A DNA stretch of 64,000 nucleotides, from NCBI GenBank assembly GCA_905178155.1, contig CAJINV010000031.1, positions 1-64,000 of the forward strand. Direction: 5' to 3'. Positions 50,001 to 60,871 of the stretch are shown here, piece by piece. The stretch is from Amoebophrya sp. A120 (lineage: Eukaryota > Sar > Dinophyceae > Syndiniales > Amoebophryaceae). Every line of letters starts with the position of its first letter. Position 1 is the stretch's first letter. The notes below the pieces were generated by a model that saw only the letters and a list, made by a program, of their open reading frames with translations, ran no database searches and was not told where the DNA came from. Both the position numbers and the translations under genes were made by a program.

Positions 50001-53000
50001 CCTCTAGGCACCGTTTGCATGACAGATTCTGGCAGTGGCCCAAACAGCACTACAATTTCGTGTGAATTTGGCATGCAAAACCAGCAGTCTTGCCGACACG
50101 TGTATTGCTGTATTTGCACTACAAATGAGGAGGAGGGGGAGTTGTGCGCTCTCATAGATAGCCCTACACGTCGACTTGCGGGTCTTCCTTCCAACAAAAG
50201 CACCGACGGATACTAGAAGGAGAAATAAATCTGCCACCAAGCAGGGCGGCGCGGCTGTGGAAGCGAAGAGCAGCGGTTCCTTTCAGGAGATTTTCCAGGT
50301 GCTCGGCACGCTGGTGCACGTCGAAGCAAACCATCCCTTTGGCCGCAGTGGCGGGCGGCCGGATCTGATCGCCCCCCGGTCGGGAATTTTCGAAATCGTA
50401 GGGCCGGCGGACTTAGATGAGGTGTTCGAGGAATACGTGTACACCAAAACCAATTTCTCCAGTACAATTTCAGCGAGTAGTACCAGCAGTCCGCGTAACA
50501 CCTTCGAAGAGCGCCGTGTGATCCTGCTGGAGTACCGTCCGATGTACCCACTCGGCTTGGATCGCAGTTTGATTTACCTGGACTTTGCCGATACGGTGGT
50601 GGTGCGGCCGCTGCAGAACCTGGTTATGGTCGCCGAGCGGCGGCAGATGCGGGCGTTAGAGCGGCTCTGCCTCGAGGATTCTGACATTCACTTCAACCCG
50701 CTGCTACGCGAACAGATTCTTGTCCAGACTGGTACTAGTTCCTCCGGCAACATGAGCATTTCTGCTGCACCGTCGCGTTCCGAAGTAGAAACGCCCCGGC
50801 AGCTAAAGATGCACACTACCGCGCCGGATGGTGTTCTGGCTGCCCCGGCGCACAACCTCCACCCAAGGAGCACTGGCGCGGCCCAAGGGAGTAGACCTCC
50901 GGAAGAAGTTTTGTTCCCGGGGACTACTACAGCTGGCGCCGCATCCTCCAACAGCACGAAACCCAACTTGTACCGTGTGTCCAACGCAAGCGGTGCGAGC
51001 CGAGCCACCCGGGCCGCGCTGGCCCAGCAGTACTCCTCGCTGCGCACTTTTGAGGCCAAGCACGTGGCGCGGCCGCCCGACCGCGCGGACCAGCTGTCCA
51101 GCGGGCAGCTGCAAGCCGTGTTGGCGAGTCAAAACGCGCGCAACGGGGAGATCGTGCAGATCCGGGGGCCCCCGGGCACCGGGAAAACCTTCGTGGCGGC
51201 CGAGATCGTCTACAACTGGTACAAGTCCGACGTGCAAAACAGCCGGCGCGGCATCCTGGCCGTGGCCCAATCCAACGCGGCCGCGAACGTGATCGCCAAG
51301 TACCTGTGGGAGCGGAAGCTCCCGGTGCTCCGGGTCGGCACCAAGGAAGGCCCGAAAGCCTTCCATGCGAAGCGCGCGGAATGGCAAGCGTTTTTCCGCC
51401 AGAAGTCCGACGCCCGGGGGCAAGAGCTCTTGGCGCTCTTCACCAAGTGGTCCGCACTCCGCGACAAGTTTCTCGCGCTGCGGGACGAGCAGTGCTTTAC
51501 GTTATACACGAGCGGCACTACTAGTAGCTCCTCGACAGGTAGGATGAACGTGGCGCTGAGCAAGTTTGTGTACGAGAAACTGCAGCCTGAGTACGCCAAG
51601 TGGTGGGCCGAGGAAGGGCGGGGAAGCGGGCGAAGGGCCGGCGGTCTCATCGGTGCAAGAGGTAGTAGCAGCATCACTCCAGTGCCCATGCGCGACGACG
51701 GCAGTGGTACAACCACGAGTAACATTGGCGCCCGGGAGCCGGGTTACGTCGAGTTGCGGGAGGTTCTGCGCAAGGTGCAGAACCGCTTGATTCAGCACGT
51801 CCTGATCGAGCATCCGCTGTTGCCAGTGATAACGACCAACGACGGCGCAGGACACGAACGGCTGCTCGAACTGTCCTCCAAGCGCTGGAAGAGCGAAAAC
51901 AGGCCGCGGTTTGCGTCCGTCTTGATCGATGAGGCCGCCCAGTGCACGGAGCTGGCCACGCTGGTTCCGCTGCAGCACGGCCCGCAGCGCGTGGTGCTGA
52001 TCGGGGACGAGCAGCAGCTGCCCGCCGTCCTCAAATCGGAACGGGCCAAAACCCTGTTCCAGGGAGCGCAGTCACTGTTTGAAAAGCGCGCCAAGCTAGT
52101 ACAACAAACGGGCGGTCGTGCCGGAGGAGGAGCCGCAACATCAACCAGCCCGGCTCCGTCGCCCTTCCGTGGCGGCGTGCTGATTGGCACCAGGAGCACA
52201 TCTTCACACCAGCAGCAAGGGTTAGTACAACTTCTGCAGCTGGACCGACAGCGGCGCATGCACAGCAGCATCGCGCTTTTTCCCAACACACAGATGTACG
52301 AGGAGCCGATCAGCAACGACGTCGGTGGGGACGAGCGGGTCTCGCGGCCCCCGCTCGCTGGCTGGGCGTGGCCGCCCTACGATGACGGCACGGGGGACTG
52401 CTTCCGCGTCGTTCTGGTGGATACCGATTTGGACGAGCAACAGCGCGAATTTGTCGAGACCACTGACGCCGTCACGAAAAGCAAGCGCAACACCGCGGAG
52501 GCGGACTTGACGATGATGACCGTGGTTTCCATGCTGCAGGCAAATCCGGATCTGCAGCCGGACGAGATCGGCGTCATCACGCCCTACGCGGAACAGAAGC
52601 GCACGCTCCTCGCTTCCGTGGCCCAGTACACCGGGGTGCTTCAACAAGCTTCGAGCGAGATGTTGAACTACAGCCCGAGTAGTTCTACTGCTGGTGGTGC
52701 AACCAGCACCGGGATGAAGCAGCGCGACCTGCGCGACGTGTTCATCGACACGGTGGACGGGTTTCAGGGGAACGAGCGGGAGCTGATTCTCCTTTCCCTC
52801 ACGCGAACCGAGGGACCCGGGTTTCTCGTGGACTCGCGCCGCATCAACGTGGCGCTGTCGCGCGCCCGCCGCGGGCTGATCGTGTTCGGGTCGGGCCGGG
52901 TGCTCCGCGGGCTGGACGGCACCATCGCCCCGGGCGCGGAGGCGGCCAGTCGCATCCGCATGTGGCAGGAGTGGCATGCGTTCGTCACGCAAAACCGCGC

Positions 53001-53784
53001 GGTCTTCACGGTGAACGAGGCCGAGGAGATGCTGATGACTATCCTGAGCAGCAGCGGCGGCGGCCACGATTCGAAGAAGGCACGGGCGGTGCTCGCCCGC
53101 ATTTCCCGGGAGCACGTGTGCCCGCGGTACGTGCCAACGCGGTTCGTGAACATCCGCGACGAGACCCGGGACGGCGGGAAGGAGCGTGCCCGTGTCCTGG
53201 GAGACGTCGTGCGGAGCGAGCTTCGCTTGCTGACCGCCGCGGAGTGGCAGGACATCCGATACGTCTTTGTGGACAGCGGGAACGTGTTGCATTTCGGCGA
53301 CGAGGACGCGATGGTGGCCGCCGGGGCGTCGTCAATAACCCCACCGGCGGCGGGCCCGACAACACCCTTCGGGGGTGGTGGTGTCGTGCTGTCTCAGACC
53401 CTGGCCGAGCGCGCGCAGCTGCACTTCGGCTGGTTAGCGGAAGCGCTCGCGGAAAAGTGCCCCAACGCCCGCGTGAAGATGCCCATCGTCCGCTGGAAGT
53501 GGGAGAAGATCCAGGGCCGGTGCAAGGAGCTGTTGGTCGGACGGCACCGCTGGAAGGTACACCCGGTGGACCAGGACATTGACGCGTTTCTGCTGCAGAA
53601 CTGCCACGACGTGATGGCCGCGCAGGGGGTTTCCGTGAAGCAGGTCTGCATCGTCTCCAACGACAAATTCCTCAAGGAGGCGGAGTCCTTTCGACACCTC
53701 CCGCTCGCACAATTGCGTGTCCCCTTCACGATCGATGAAGATTCCCAACGTGTCTATCTCGAGGACAAACGGACAACTGCATGA
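47047..53784 (+). CDS. UPF1-family SF1 helicase with putative NYN/PIN-like nuclease tail, about 2,004 aa
   Basis: Exons 47047-47217, 47422-49606, 49902-49935 and 50160-53784 join in one frame of 2,005 codons. Residues about 60-780 hold a low-complexity region and a helical domain without a recognised family. The helicase core has motif I GPPGTGKT (about 1133), motif II DEAA (1387), motif III GDEQQLP (1412), VDGFQG (1662) and ALSRARRG (1695), typical of the UPF1/SEN1/SMUBP2 RNA-helicase group. After it comes a ~200-residue domain with FVDSGN (Asp about 1835), DQDIDAF (Asp 1936 and 1938) and IVSNDKF (Asp about 1965), the acidic pattern of NYN/PIN-type RNases. RNA unwinding plus cleavage, for instance in mRNA decay, is inferred. 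Family members normally lack this tail. Confidence 0.8.
47218..47421 (+). other. Canonical GT-AG intron of the helicase gene
   Basis: 204 bp, TTTCAG|GTATAG ... CTTTTAG|GTTCG, phase 0. It links an ATG-started first exon to the long open frame that otherwise lacks an ATG. Confidence 0.7.
49607..49901 (+). mobile_element. Introner intron, family C, in the helicase gene, flanked by CAG
   Basis: 295 bp between CAG copies (49604-49606 and 49899-49901). Inverted ends CTATGCCTTGCAAATTCGCC and CTATGCAGGGCAAATATGTC (read from the right). Removal joins SSLA to VESNHND in frame. It contains several CATGCAAA words, shared with the next introner. Confidence 0.75.
49936..50159 (+). mobile_element. Introner intron, family D, in the helicase gene, flanked by GAT
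   Basis: 224 bp between GAT copies (49933-49935 and 50157-50159). Inverted ends of over 30 bp (TATGAGAGTGCACAACTC left, its complement CTATGAGAGCGCACAACTC from the right). Removal joins NDTDGK to IALHVDL in frame. It lies only 34 nt from the family C introner. Confidence 0.78.
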
Positions 53785-54321
53785 CCCATTTTCATTTCGG
53801 AACATCACGGAGTGAATTTCATTTTCAATGTAGGTTCGAAGAACACGACCACTTTTACAGCTTGGACTAAAGTAGAAGTAGATTGTCCTCGACCTCGTCG
53901 AGTTTTGGACGCCACATTACTTGTGTTCTCTGTGTGCGTTGCGTTGTGCTTTGTGGGAAGCGTCGATCGGGATGTTGTGCCAGGTCTATCACTTTGGTTT
54001 CGCCTAGTACTACACCTGGCAGATTCAGAGAAGGCGAAATGTACTTTAGTAGTCGGGCATGATCTGTGGGGGACCGGGGTATGGGGATCCGGCTGCCTCG
54101 GTTGCATTGGGGGCCATTTTGAGCGCCAAAGTGGACTCCGACTGTACAGCCGGGGTCCTTCGGCTACCTCGTTTGCATTGCGGGGTCATTTTGGGCAAAA
54201 AGTGGCCCGCTTGCTGCCCAAAGGGGGGTCGTTTCGCCATTTTGAGGCCCAAAGTGGCCTCCGACTGCACAGCCGAGGTCCCCCGGCTGCGTCGTTTGCG
54301 TTCGGGCTGCGTGCTAGATCT
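53785..54321. repeat. Intergenic DNA with a two-copy degenerate repeat
   Basis: 53,785-54,050 shows nothing recognisable. A segment beginning CCATTTTGAG at 54114 recurs at 54237 (about 68 bp similar, 123-bp spacing), each including CAAAGTGG, CTCCGACTG and a TCGTTTGC end. No gene. Confidence 0.5.
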
Positions 54322-54660
54322 AGATGGCTGGCGGGTCTGACCGGCCAGCCATTTTGCATGCCCTCCTTTAAAGGAGGAGCGCGAGCCAGATGGCTGGCAG
54401 GTCTGACCTGCCAGCCATTTTGCATCCCCTCCTCTAAAGGGGGAGCGCGTGCCAGATGGCTGGCAGGTCTGACCTGCCAGCCATTTTGCATCCCCACCTC
54501 TGAAGGAGGAGCGCGTGCCAGATGGCTGGCAGGTCTGACCTGCCAGCCATTTTGCATCCCCACCTCTGAAGGATGAGCGCGTGCCAGATGGCTGGCAGGT
54601 CGGACCTCCAACTGGACAAACCGGGCTGTCCGGCGGCCCGGTTTGTGAGTTGGGCGTATT
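54322..54660. repeat. 66-bp palindromic tandem repeat, five copies
   Basis: Copies start at 54322, 54388, 54454, 54520 and 54586, an exact 66-bp period. Units 2-4 hold a 14-bp arm palindrome (ATGGCTGGCAGGTC, T, GACCTGCCAGCCAT), and some hold a second one (CCTCCTTTAAAGGAGG). The last copy is truncated within the palindrome. Confidence 0.9.
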
Positions 54661-54825
54661 TTGGGCCCGGTCACGACAGCCCCGTGTGGACCGGGCAGAC
54701 GGCCAGCAGATCTTTCGCGAAATTTCAAAAATTCATTTTTATCGTACAGGGAAATCCGCGAAATTTCGAAAATTTATTTTTATTGCCTACTATTACGAAA
54801 GGCAATGCTGATACTATTGGCGTGG
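54661..54825. repeat. AT-rich module adjoining the satellites
   Basis: Two copies of GCGAAATTTC followed by AAA/ATTTTTAT words (about 54718 and 54762). The same module recurs inverted at about 55560-55660, 56600-56700 and again near 56755. No coding content. Confidence 0.6.
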
Positions 54826-57000
54826 GGGCTTGCCACCACAGCCGCTGTGGTGGCAAGCTGCGTCACCACACCTGGCTGTGGTGACAGGTGTGGTGACGAG
54901 CTGCGTCACCACACCTGGCTGTGGCGACAGGTGTGGTGACAAGCTGCGTCACCACACCTGGCTGTGGTGACAGGTGTGGTGGCAAGCCGTGTCGCCACAG
55001 CTGGCTCTGGTGACAGGTGTGGTGACAATCCCTATCACCACACCTGGCTGCGGTGACAGGCGTGGTGACAAGCTGCGTCACCACACCTGGCTGTGGTGAC
55101 AGATGTGGTGACAAGCTGCGTCACCACACTCGGCTGTGGTGACAGGTGTGATGACAAGCTGCGTCACCACACTTGGCTGTGGTGACAGGTGTGGTGACAT
55201 TGCCTGGCACCACAACCGGCTGTGGTGACAGGTGTGGTGACAAGCCCTGTCACGACAACCGGCTGTGGTGACAGGTGTGGTGACAAGCTGCGTCGCCACA
55301 CCTGGCTGTGGTGACAGGTGTTGTGACGAGCTGCGTCACCACACCTGGCTGTGGTGACAGGTGTGGTGATAAGCTGCGTCACCACACCTGGCTGTGGTGA
55401 CAGGTGTGGTGACAAGCCGTGTCACCACACCTGGCTGTGGTGACAGGTGTGGTGACAAGCTGCGTCACCACACCTGGCTGTCACAGGTGTGGTGACAAGG
55501 TGCGTCACCACATCTAGCTGTGGCAACAGGTGTGGCGGCAAGCTGCGTCGCCACGAGTTTGCGCCTCCCTCTCGTTTTCGCAGGCAATAAAAATAAACAT
55601 TTGAAATTTCGCGGATTTTCCTTTACGATTAAAATTAATTTTTGAAATTTCGCGACAGATATTGCCGTCGGCCCTGCCACCAGGCCGGGCTGTGGTGACA
55701 GGTGTGATGGCAAGCCCCCGTGTCACCACACCTGGCTGTGGCGACAGGTGCGGTGACAAGCCGTGCCACCACACCTGGCTGCGGTGACAGGTGTGGTGAC
55801 AATCCCTGTCACCACACCTGGTTGCGGTGACAGGCGTGGTGACAAGCTGCGTCACCACACCTGGCTGTGGTGACAGATGTGGTGACAAGCTGCGTCGCCA
55901 CACCTGGTTGTGGTGACAGGTGTGGTGACAAGCTGCGTCACCACACCTGGCTGTGGTGACAGGTGTGGTGACAAGTGTGGTGACAAGCTGCGTCACCACA
56001 CTTGGCTGTGGTGACAGGTGTGGTGACAATCCCTGGCACCACAACCGGCTGTGGTGACAGGTGTGGTGACAAGCCCTGTCACCACGACCGGCTGTGGTGA
56101 CAGGTGTGGTGACAAGCTGCGTCACCACACCTGGCTGTGGTGACAGCTGTGGTGACGAGCTGCGTCACCACACCTGGCTGTGGTGACAGGTGTGGTGACG
56201 AGCTGCGTCACCACACCTGGCTGTGGCGACAGGTGTGGTGACAAGCGGCGTCACCACACCTGGCTGTGGTGACAGGTGTGGTGACAAGCCGTGTCACCAC
56301 ACCTGGCTGTGGTGACAGGTGTGGTGACAAGCCCTGTCACCACACCTGGCTGCGGTGACACGTGTGGTGACAAGCCCTGTCACCACACCTGGCTGTGGTG
56401 ACAGGGGTGGTGACAAGCTGCGTCACCACACCTGGCTGCGGTGACACGTGTGGTGACAAGTCCTGTCACCATACCTGGCTGTGGTGACAGGTGTGGTGAC
56501 AAGCTGCGTCACCACACATGGCTGTGACAGGTGTGGTGACAAGGTGCGTCACCACATCTAGCTGTGGCAACAGGTGTGGCGACAAGCTGCGTCGCCACGA
56601 GTTTGCGCTTCCCTCTCGTTTTCGCAGGCAATAAAAATGAATTTTTGAACTTTCGCGGATTTTCCTCAACGATAAAAATAAATTTTTGAAATTTCGCCAT
56701 CACACCTGTCACCACAGCGCGGCTTGGTGGCGGGGCAGACGGCCAGATGTGTCGCGAAATTTCAAAAAGTCATTTTTATCGTAGAGGAAAGTCTCTGGCT
56801 TGTCGCACCACATCTGGGTGTGATGACAAGCCCTGTCAGCCACTCAGATGTGGTGACAGGGCTTGTCATCACAGCCAGGTAAAAGAGGGCTATCACCACA
56901 GCCAGGTGTGGTGACGTAGCTTGTCACCACACCTGCCACCACAGCCAGGTGTGGTGACACAGCTTGTCATCACACCTATCACCACAGCCTAGAAAAGTGG
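54826..57000. repeat. 43-bp palindromic satellite, dozens of copies
   Basis: Core unit CACCACACCTGGCTGTGGTG plus ACAGGTGTGGTGACAAGCTG and CGT, a 43-bp period (for example 54864 to 54907). CACCACACCTG and CAGGTGTGGTG are inverted repeats, so each unit can form a hairpin. Two near-duplicate AT-rich modules (55552-55662 and 56592-56700) split the array into higher-order blocks. Long minus-strand open frames here are artefacts of the repeat. Confidence 0.9.
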
Positions 57001-59095
57001 GGGCGCCCGGCCCGCGTCGCCTGCTCTCATGAGCAGGGCGAGGGCGCGATGGGGCGGGCCGCCATCGTGCTAGGCAAGTGCTTCGGAGGGGCCCTTTGTT
57101 CGCCCCGCCTTTTGCGCCGCATAGCATCGGGCAAGTGTTTCGCACAAGCCTAGAAAAGTGGGGCCGCCCGGGCGTCGTCGCCTGCCNNNNNNNNNNNNNN
57201 NNNNNNNNNNNNNNNNNNNNNNNNNNNNNNNNNNNNNNNNNNNNNNNNNNNNNNNNNNNNNNNNNNNNNNNNNNNNNNNNNNNNNNNNNNNNNNNNNNNN
57301 NNNNNNNNNNNNNNNNNNNNNNNNNNNNNNNNNNNNNNNNNNNNNNNNNNNNNNNNNNNNNNNNNNNNNNNNNNNNNNNNNNNNNNNNNNNNNNNNNNNN
57401 NNNNNNNNNNNNNNNNNNNNNNNNNNNNNNNNNNNNNNNNNNNNNNNNNNNNNNNNNNNNNNNNNNNNNNNNNNNNNNNNNNNNNNNNNNNNNNNNNNNN
57501 NNNNNNNNNNNNNNNNNNNNNNNNNNNNNNNNNNNNNNNNNNNNNNNNNNNNNNNNNNNNNNNNNNNNNNNNNNNNNNNNNNNNNNNNNNNNNNNNNNNN
57601 NNNNNNNNNNNNNNNNNNNNNNNNNNNNNNNNNNNNNNNNNNNNNNNNNNNNNNNNNNNNNNNNNNNNNNNNNNNNNNNNNNNNNNNNNNNNNNNNNNNN
57701 NNNNNNNNNNNNNNNNNNNNNNNNNNNNNNNNNNNNNNNNNNNNNNNNNNNNNNNNNNNNNNNNNNNNNNNNNNNNNNNNNNNNNNNNNNNNNNNNNNNN
57801 NNNNNNNNNNNNNNNNNNNNNNNNNNNNNNNNNNNNNNNNNNNNNNNNNNNNNNNNNNNNNNNNNNNNNNNNNNNNNNNNNNNNNNNNNNNNNNNNNNNN
57901 NNNNNNNNNNNNNNNNNNNNNNNNNNNNNNNNNNNNNNNNNNNNNNNNNNNNNNNNNNNNNNNNNNNNNNNNNNNNNNNNNNNNNNNNNNNNNNNNNNNN
58001 NNNNNNNNNNNNNNNNNNNNNNNNNNNNNNNNNNNNNNNNNNNNNNNNNNNNNNNNNNNNNNNNNNNNNNNNNGGCGCCCGGCCCGCGTCGCCTGCTCTC
58101 ATGAGCAGGGCGAGGGCGCGATGGGGCGGGCCGCCATCGTGCTAGGCAAGTGCTTCGGAGGGGCCCTTTGTTCGCCCCGCCTTTTGCGCCGCATAGCATC
58201 GGGCAAGTGTTTCGCACAAGCCTAGAAAAGTGGGGCCGCCCGGGCGTCGTCGCCTGCCCCTCTACGGCCTTTTGCGCCGCATAGCATCTGGCAAGTGTTT
58301 CGCACAAGCATAGAAAAGTGGGGCCGCCCGGCCGGCGTCGCTTGCCCCTCTTCGGGCTTTTGCGCCGCATAGCATTGGGCAAGTGTTTCGCACAAGCCTA
58401 GAAAAGTGGGGCCACCCGGCCGGCTCTCCTGCCCCTCGCTCTACGGGCCTTTGCGCCGCATGGCATCGGGCAAGTGTTTCGCACAAGCCTTGAAAAGTGG
58501 GGGTGCCCGGCCCGCGCCGCCTGCCCCGGTGAGCAGGCTGGGGGCGCGATGGGGCGGGCCGCCATTGTGCTAGGCAAGTGTTTCGGACGGGCCCTTTGTT
58601 CGCCCCGCCTTTTGCGCCGCATAGCATCGGGCAAGTGTTTCGCACAAGCCTAGAAAAGTGGGGCTGCCCGGCCGGCGCTGCCTGCCCCTCCACGGCCTTT
58701 TGCGCCGCATAGCACCGGGCAAGTGTTTCGCACAAGCCTAGAAAAGTGGGGCCGCCCGGCCGGCGTCGCCGGCCCCTCGCACTACGGCCTTTTGCGCCGC
58801 ATAGCATCGGGCAAGCGTTTCGCACAAGCCTAGACAAGTGGGGGCGCCCGGCCGGCGTCGCCTGCTCCTGTCAGCGGGCTGGGGTCGCGATGGGGCGGGC
58901 CGCCATTGTGCTAGGCAAGTGTTTCGGGCGGGCCCTTTGTTCGCCCCGCCTTTTGCGCCGCATAGCATCGGGCAAGTGTTTCGTACAAGCCTAGAAAAGT
59001 GGGGGCGCCCGGCCCGCGTCGCCTGCCCCTCTACGGCCTTTTGCGCCGCATAGCATCGGGCAAGTGTTTCGCACAAGCCTAGAAAGTTGGGGGCT
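57001..59095. repeat. 88-bp satellite with a longer ~160-bp variant
   Basis: Unit CCTAGAAAAGTGGGGCCGCC ... TTTTGCGCCGCATAGCATCG ... GCAAGTGTTTCGCACAAG. Successive starts at 58221, 58309 and 58397 are exactly 88 bp apart, and a longer form (58488 to 58649, 161 bp) adds a GGGCGGGCCGCCATTGTGCT segment. The array contains the second assembly gap. Confidence 0.88.
57187..58073. other. Assembly gap (887 N) inside the 88-bp satellite
   Basis: An uneven gap length suggests a size estimate rather than a placeholder. The sequence after the gap repeats the sequence before it almost exactly (compare 57001-57186 with 58074-58260), so the gap may hide more array or reflect a duplicated contig end. Confidence 0.9.
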
Positions 59096-60090
59096 CGACC
59101 GAAGTCTCGATCGCGTTCTACCACGTCGTTCTGGTTTCGCAAGTCGATTTAGACGAGAGGGCAAAAAATAGCTACGGACTTCTGCTGGATTCTGTGGTTG
59201 TTTAGGAATGAAGCTCGAGCGGCGCGCTGAGTGGTTGACCGAAGTGCTGCAATTTCTCGTGAGGGATCAAGGATGCAAAAGGTCGGTTTGTATGTCGGTC
59301 ACTGGTATGTGCAGGCTACTTGCGGGCGCGCTAGACCTCGCGTCGTGCTTGTGAATGTGTCTTCGTACTCTGTCCCCTGAAGTTGCTGAGCGAGCAGGAA
59401 GCCAAGCAACAGAAGCTGGGAGCTAGTTGGTACTTGTTGGCGCGTAGATGCTTGTTTCAGAGATGGTCTTCTAATTGCGAGCTGCTGAGCAGGTACTGGA
59501 CCCACGCTCACACAGTATTTTGACGCAAAAATCATGTCTCCCGCTGCCGCGGCCGCTTCCGGGTCGGCGAATAGTTCCACAACTCCAAGGAACGCCGCCG
59601 CAAACAAGCGTGATGGTCGCCGCGGGAAGGTGGACGGAGATGAGCAGGCCCGCGGGTGAACGACATGGCCAGGGCGCAGTGCACGTTCAGCGCGCTAATG
59701 TCCTTCCGCACCTGGCTCATATGGCCGGAGCACGGCCCCCGTTACGGAGAAGCGTGGCAGTCTGTTGGGGTGAAGACGGGGAATAAAAGGAGCGACCCAG
59801 CGGCGCTCCCTCACCCGCCCCAGTTGTGACGACGAAGGCACCGGCACGAAAGCCCCTTCATTAGACGGCCTCCTAGCTATCGACGTGCACTCTTTGATCT
59901 TCGGCGGCCACAATAGTTGCGTCTCGGCTCCGCCGCAGCGGCAGTAAGCAGACTGCTCGTCGTGGTCATCTTCAGAGTTGCGTTGGGTACTGGGGTCGCA
60001 GGCGTGCGCCTGCTCGGCGAGAGCAGCTCGCGCCTGGACTCAGTAGGGGCGCCCAAAACTACGCCTCCGCGCCCCCGCGCATTGCTGCAA
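59096..60090. other. Region with one candidate first exon
   Basis: No domain is recognised. An ATG-started frame 59534-59659 (41 codons, MSPAAAAASGSANSSTTPRN onward, Lys/Arg-rich end) has GT just before its stop and could be a first exon. The following exon could not be found. The rest shows nothing I can support. Confidence 0.3.
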
Positions 60091-60345
60091 GCAGAGGGGG
60101 CGGGGCCTGCAGTTTCGGGCGCTTTTGTTCGCCCCGCCTTTTGCGCCGCATAGCATCGGGCAAGTGTTTCGCACAAGCCTCGAACGTGGGGCCGCCCGGC
60201 CCGCGCCGCCTGCCCCTCTACGGGCAGGTCGGGGACGCAGTGCTGCAAGCAGAAGGGGCCGGGCCTGAGGTTTCGGGCGCTTTTGCTCGCCCCGCCTTTT
60301 GCGCCGCGCAACATCTGGCAAGTGTTTCGCACAAGCCTAGAAGCG
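60091..60345. repeat. Two isolated copies of the 88-bp satellite unit
   Basis: TTTTGCGCCGC with GCAAGTGTTTCGCACAAGCC occurs at about 60137-60180 and 60296-60340, separated from the main array by about 1 kb and with diverged spacers (GCAAGCAGAGGGGGCGGG and variant). Confidence 0.75.
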
Positions 60346-60871
60346 TGGGGCTGCCCGGCCCGCGTCGCCTCGTTGCACCCCAGTGCAGCTGCTATAAGTG
60401 CAATCGTGACTGTGGTCAGAGACTCCTGTTATACTCGATGCACGATTTTGCGGTCCGCGTTCGTCCGCAACATTCACGGCATTGTGGCTGCCAACCTCTT
60501 CACGAAGCGTGTATTTGGTTCACGAGTAGAGCGCGAGTGCTAATCACGTGAGTTTATATAGTGTTGACGAAGTAGAACGACCTGAGCCTGACGAGAGAGA
60601 GAAGCGAGAGGAGAACGACCGGAAAGATGAAGTTTTTGTTTGCATGGAAGATTTTGTCTTCTTGACTGTACTAAGTGTTACTCCCGGGAGAGGAGGGGAT
60701 TTTTTCTATTCCGGCTGCCAGAGAGATACCAGAGTGATGTTGTGTTTGCGTTGATCAATTTCGCGCATTGTAGGTCCGCTCCCGCTGCACTAGTACACTA
60801 TCGCCTTGCTAGTTCGAAGGTGCCGTCCCGTTCCGTTCCGACGCTATTGTCTCGGGTTGCCGACATCCGCG

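Noticed and set aside
52222-53292. 356-codon minus-strand open frame
   Set aside because: It lies antisense to the helicase core, whose motifs I-VI are clearly coding on the plus strand; high GC content leaves antisense frames open.
53812-54576. 254-codon plus-strand open frame after the helicase gene
   Set aside because: Its second half is simply the translated 66-bp satellite, and the first half shows no domain or supporting context.
54826-57000. CRISPR-like appearance of regularly spaced repeats
   Set aside because: There are no unique spacers; the whole unit is repeated head to tail, and the surrounding genes are eukaryotic.
56924-58382. Long open frames spanning the N gap
   Set aside because: They consist of unknown bases plus satellite units; an 88-bp repeat in GC-rich DNA readily stays open.
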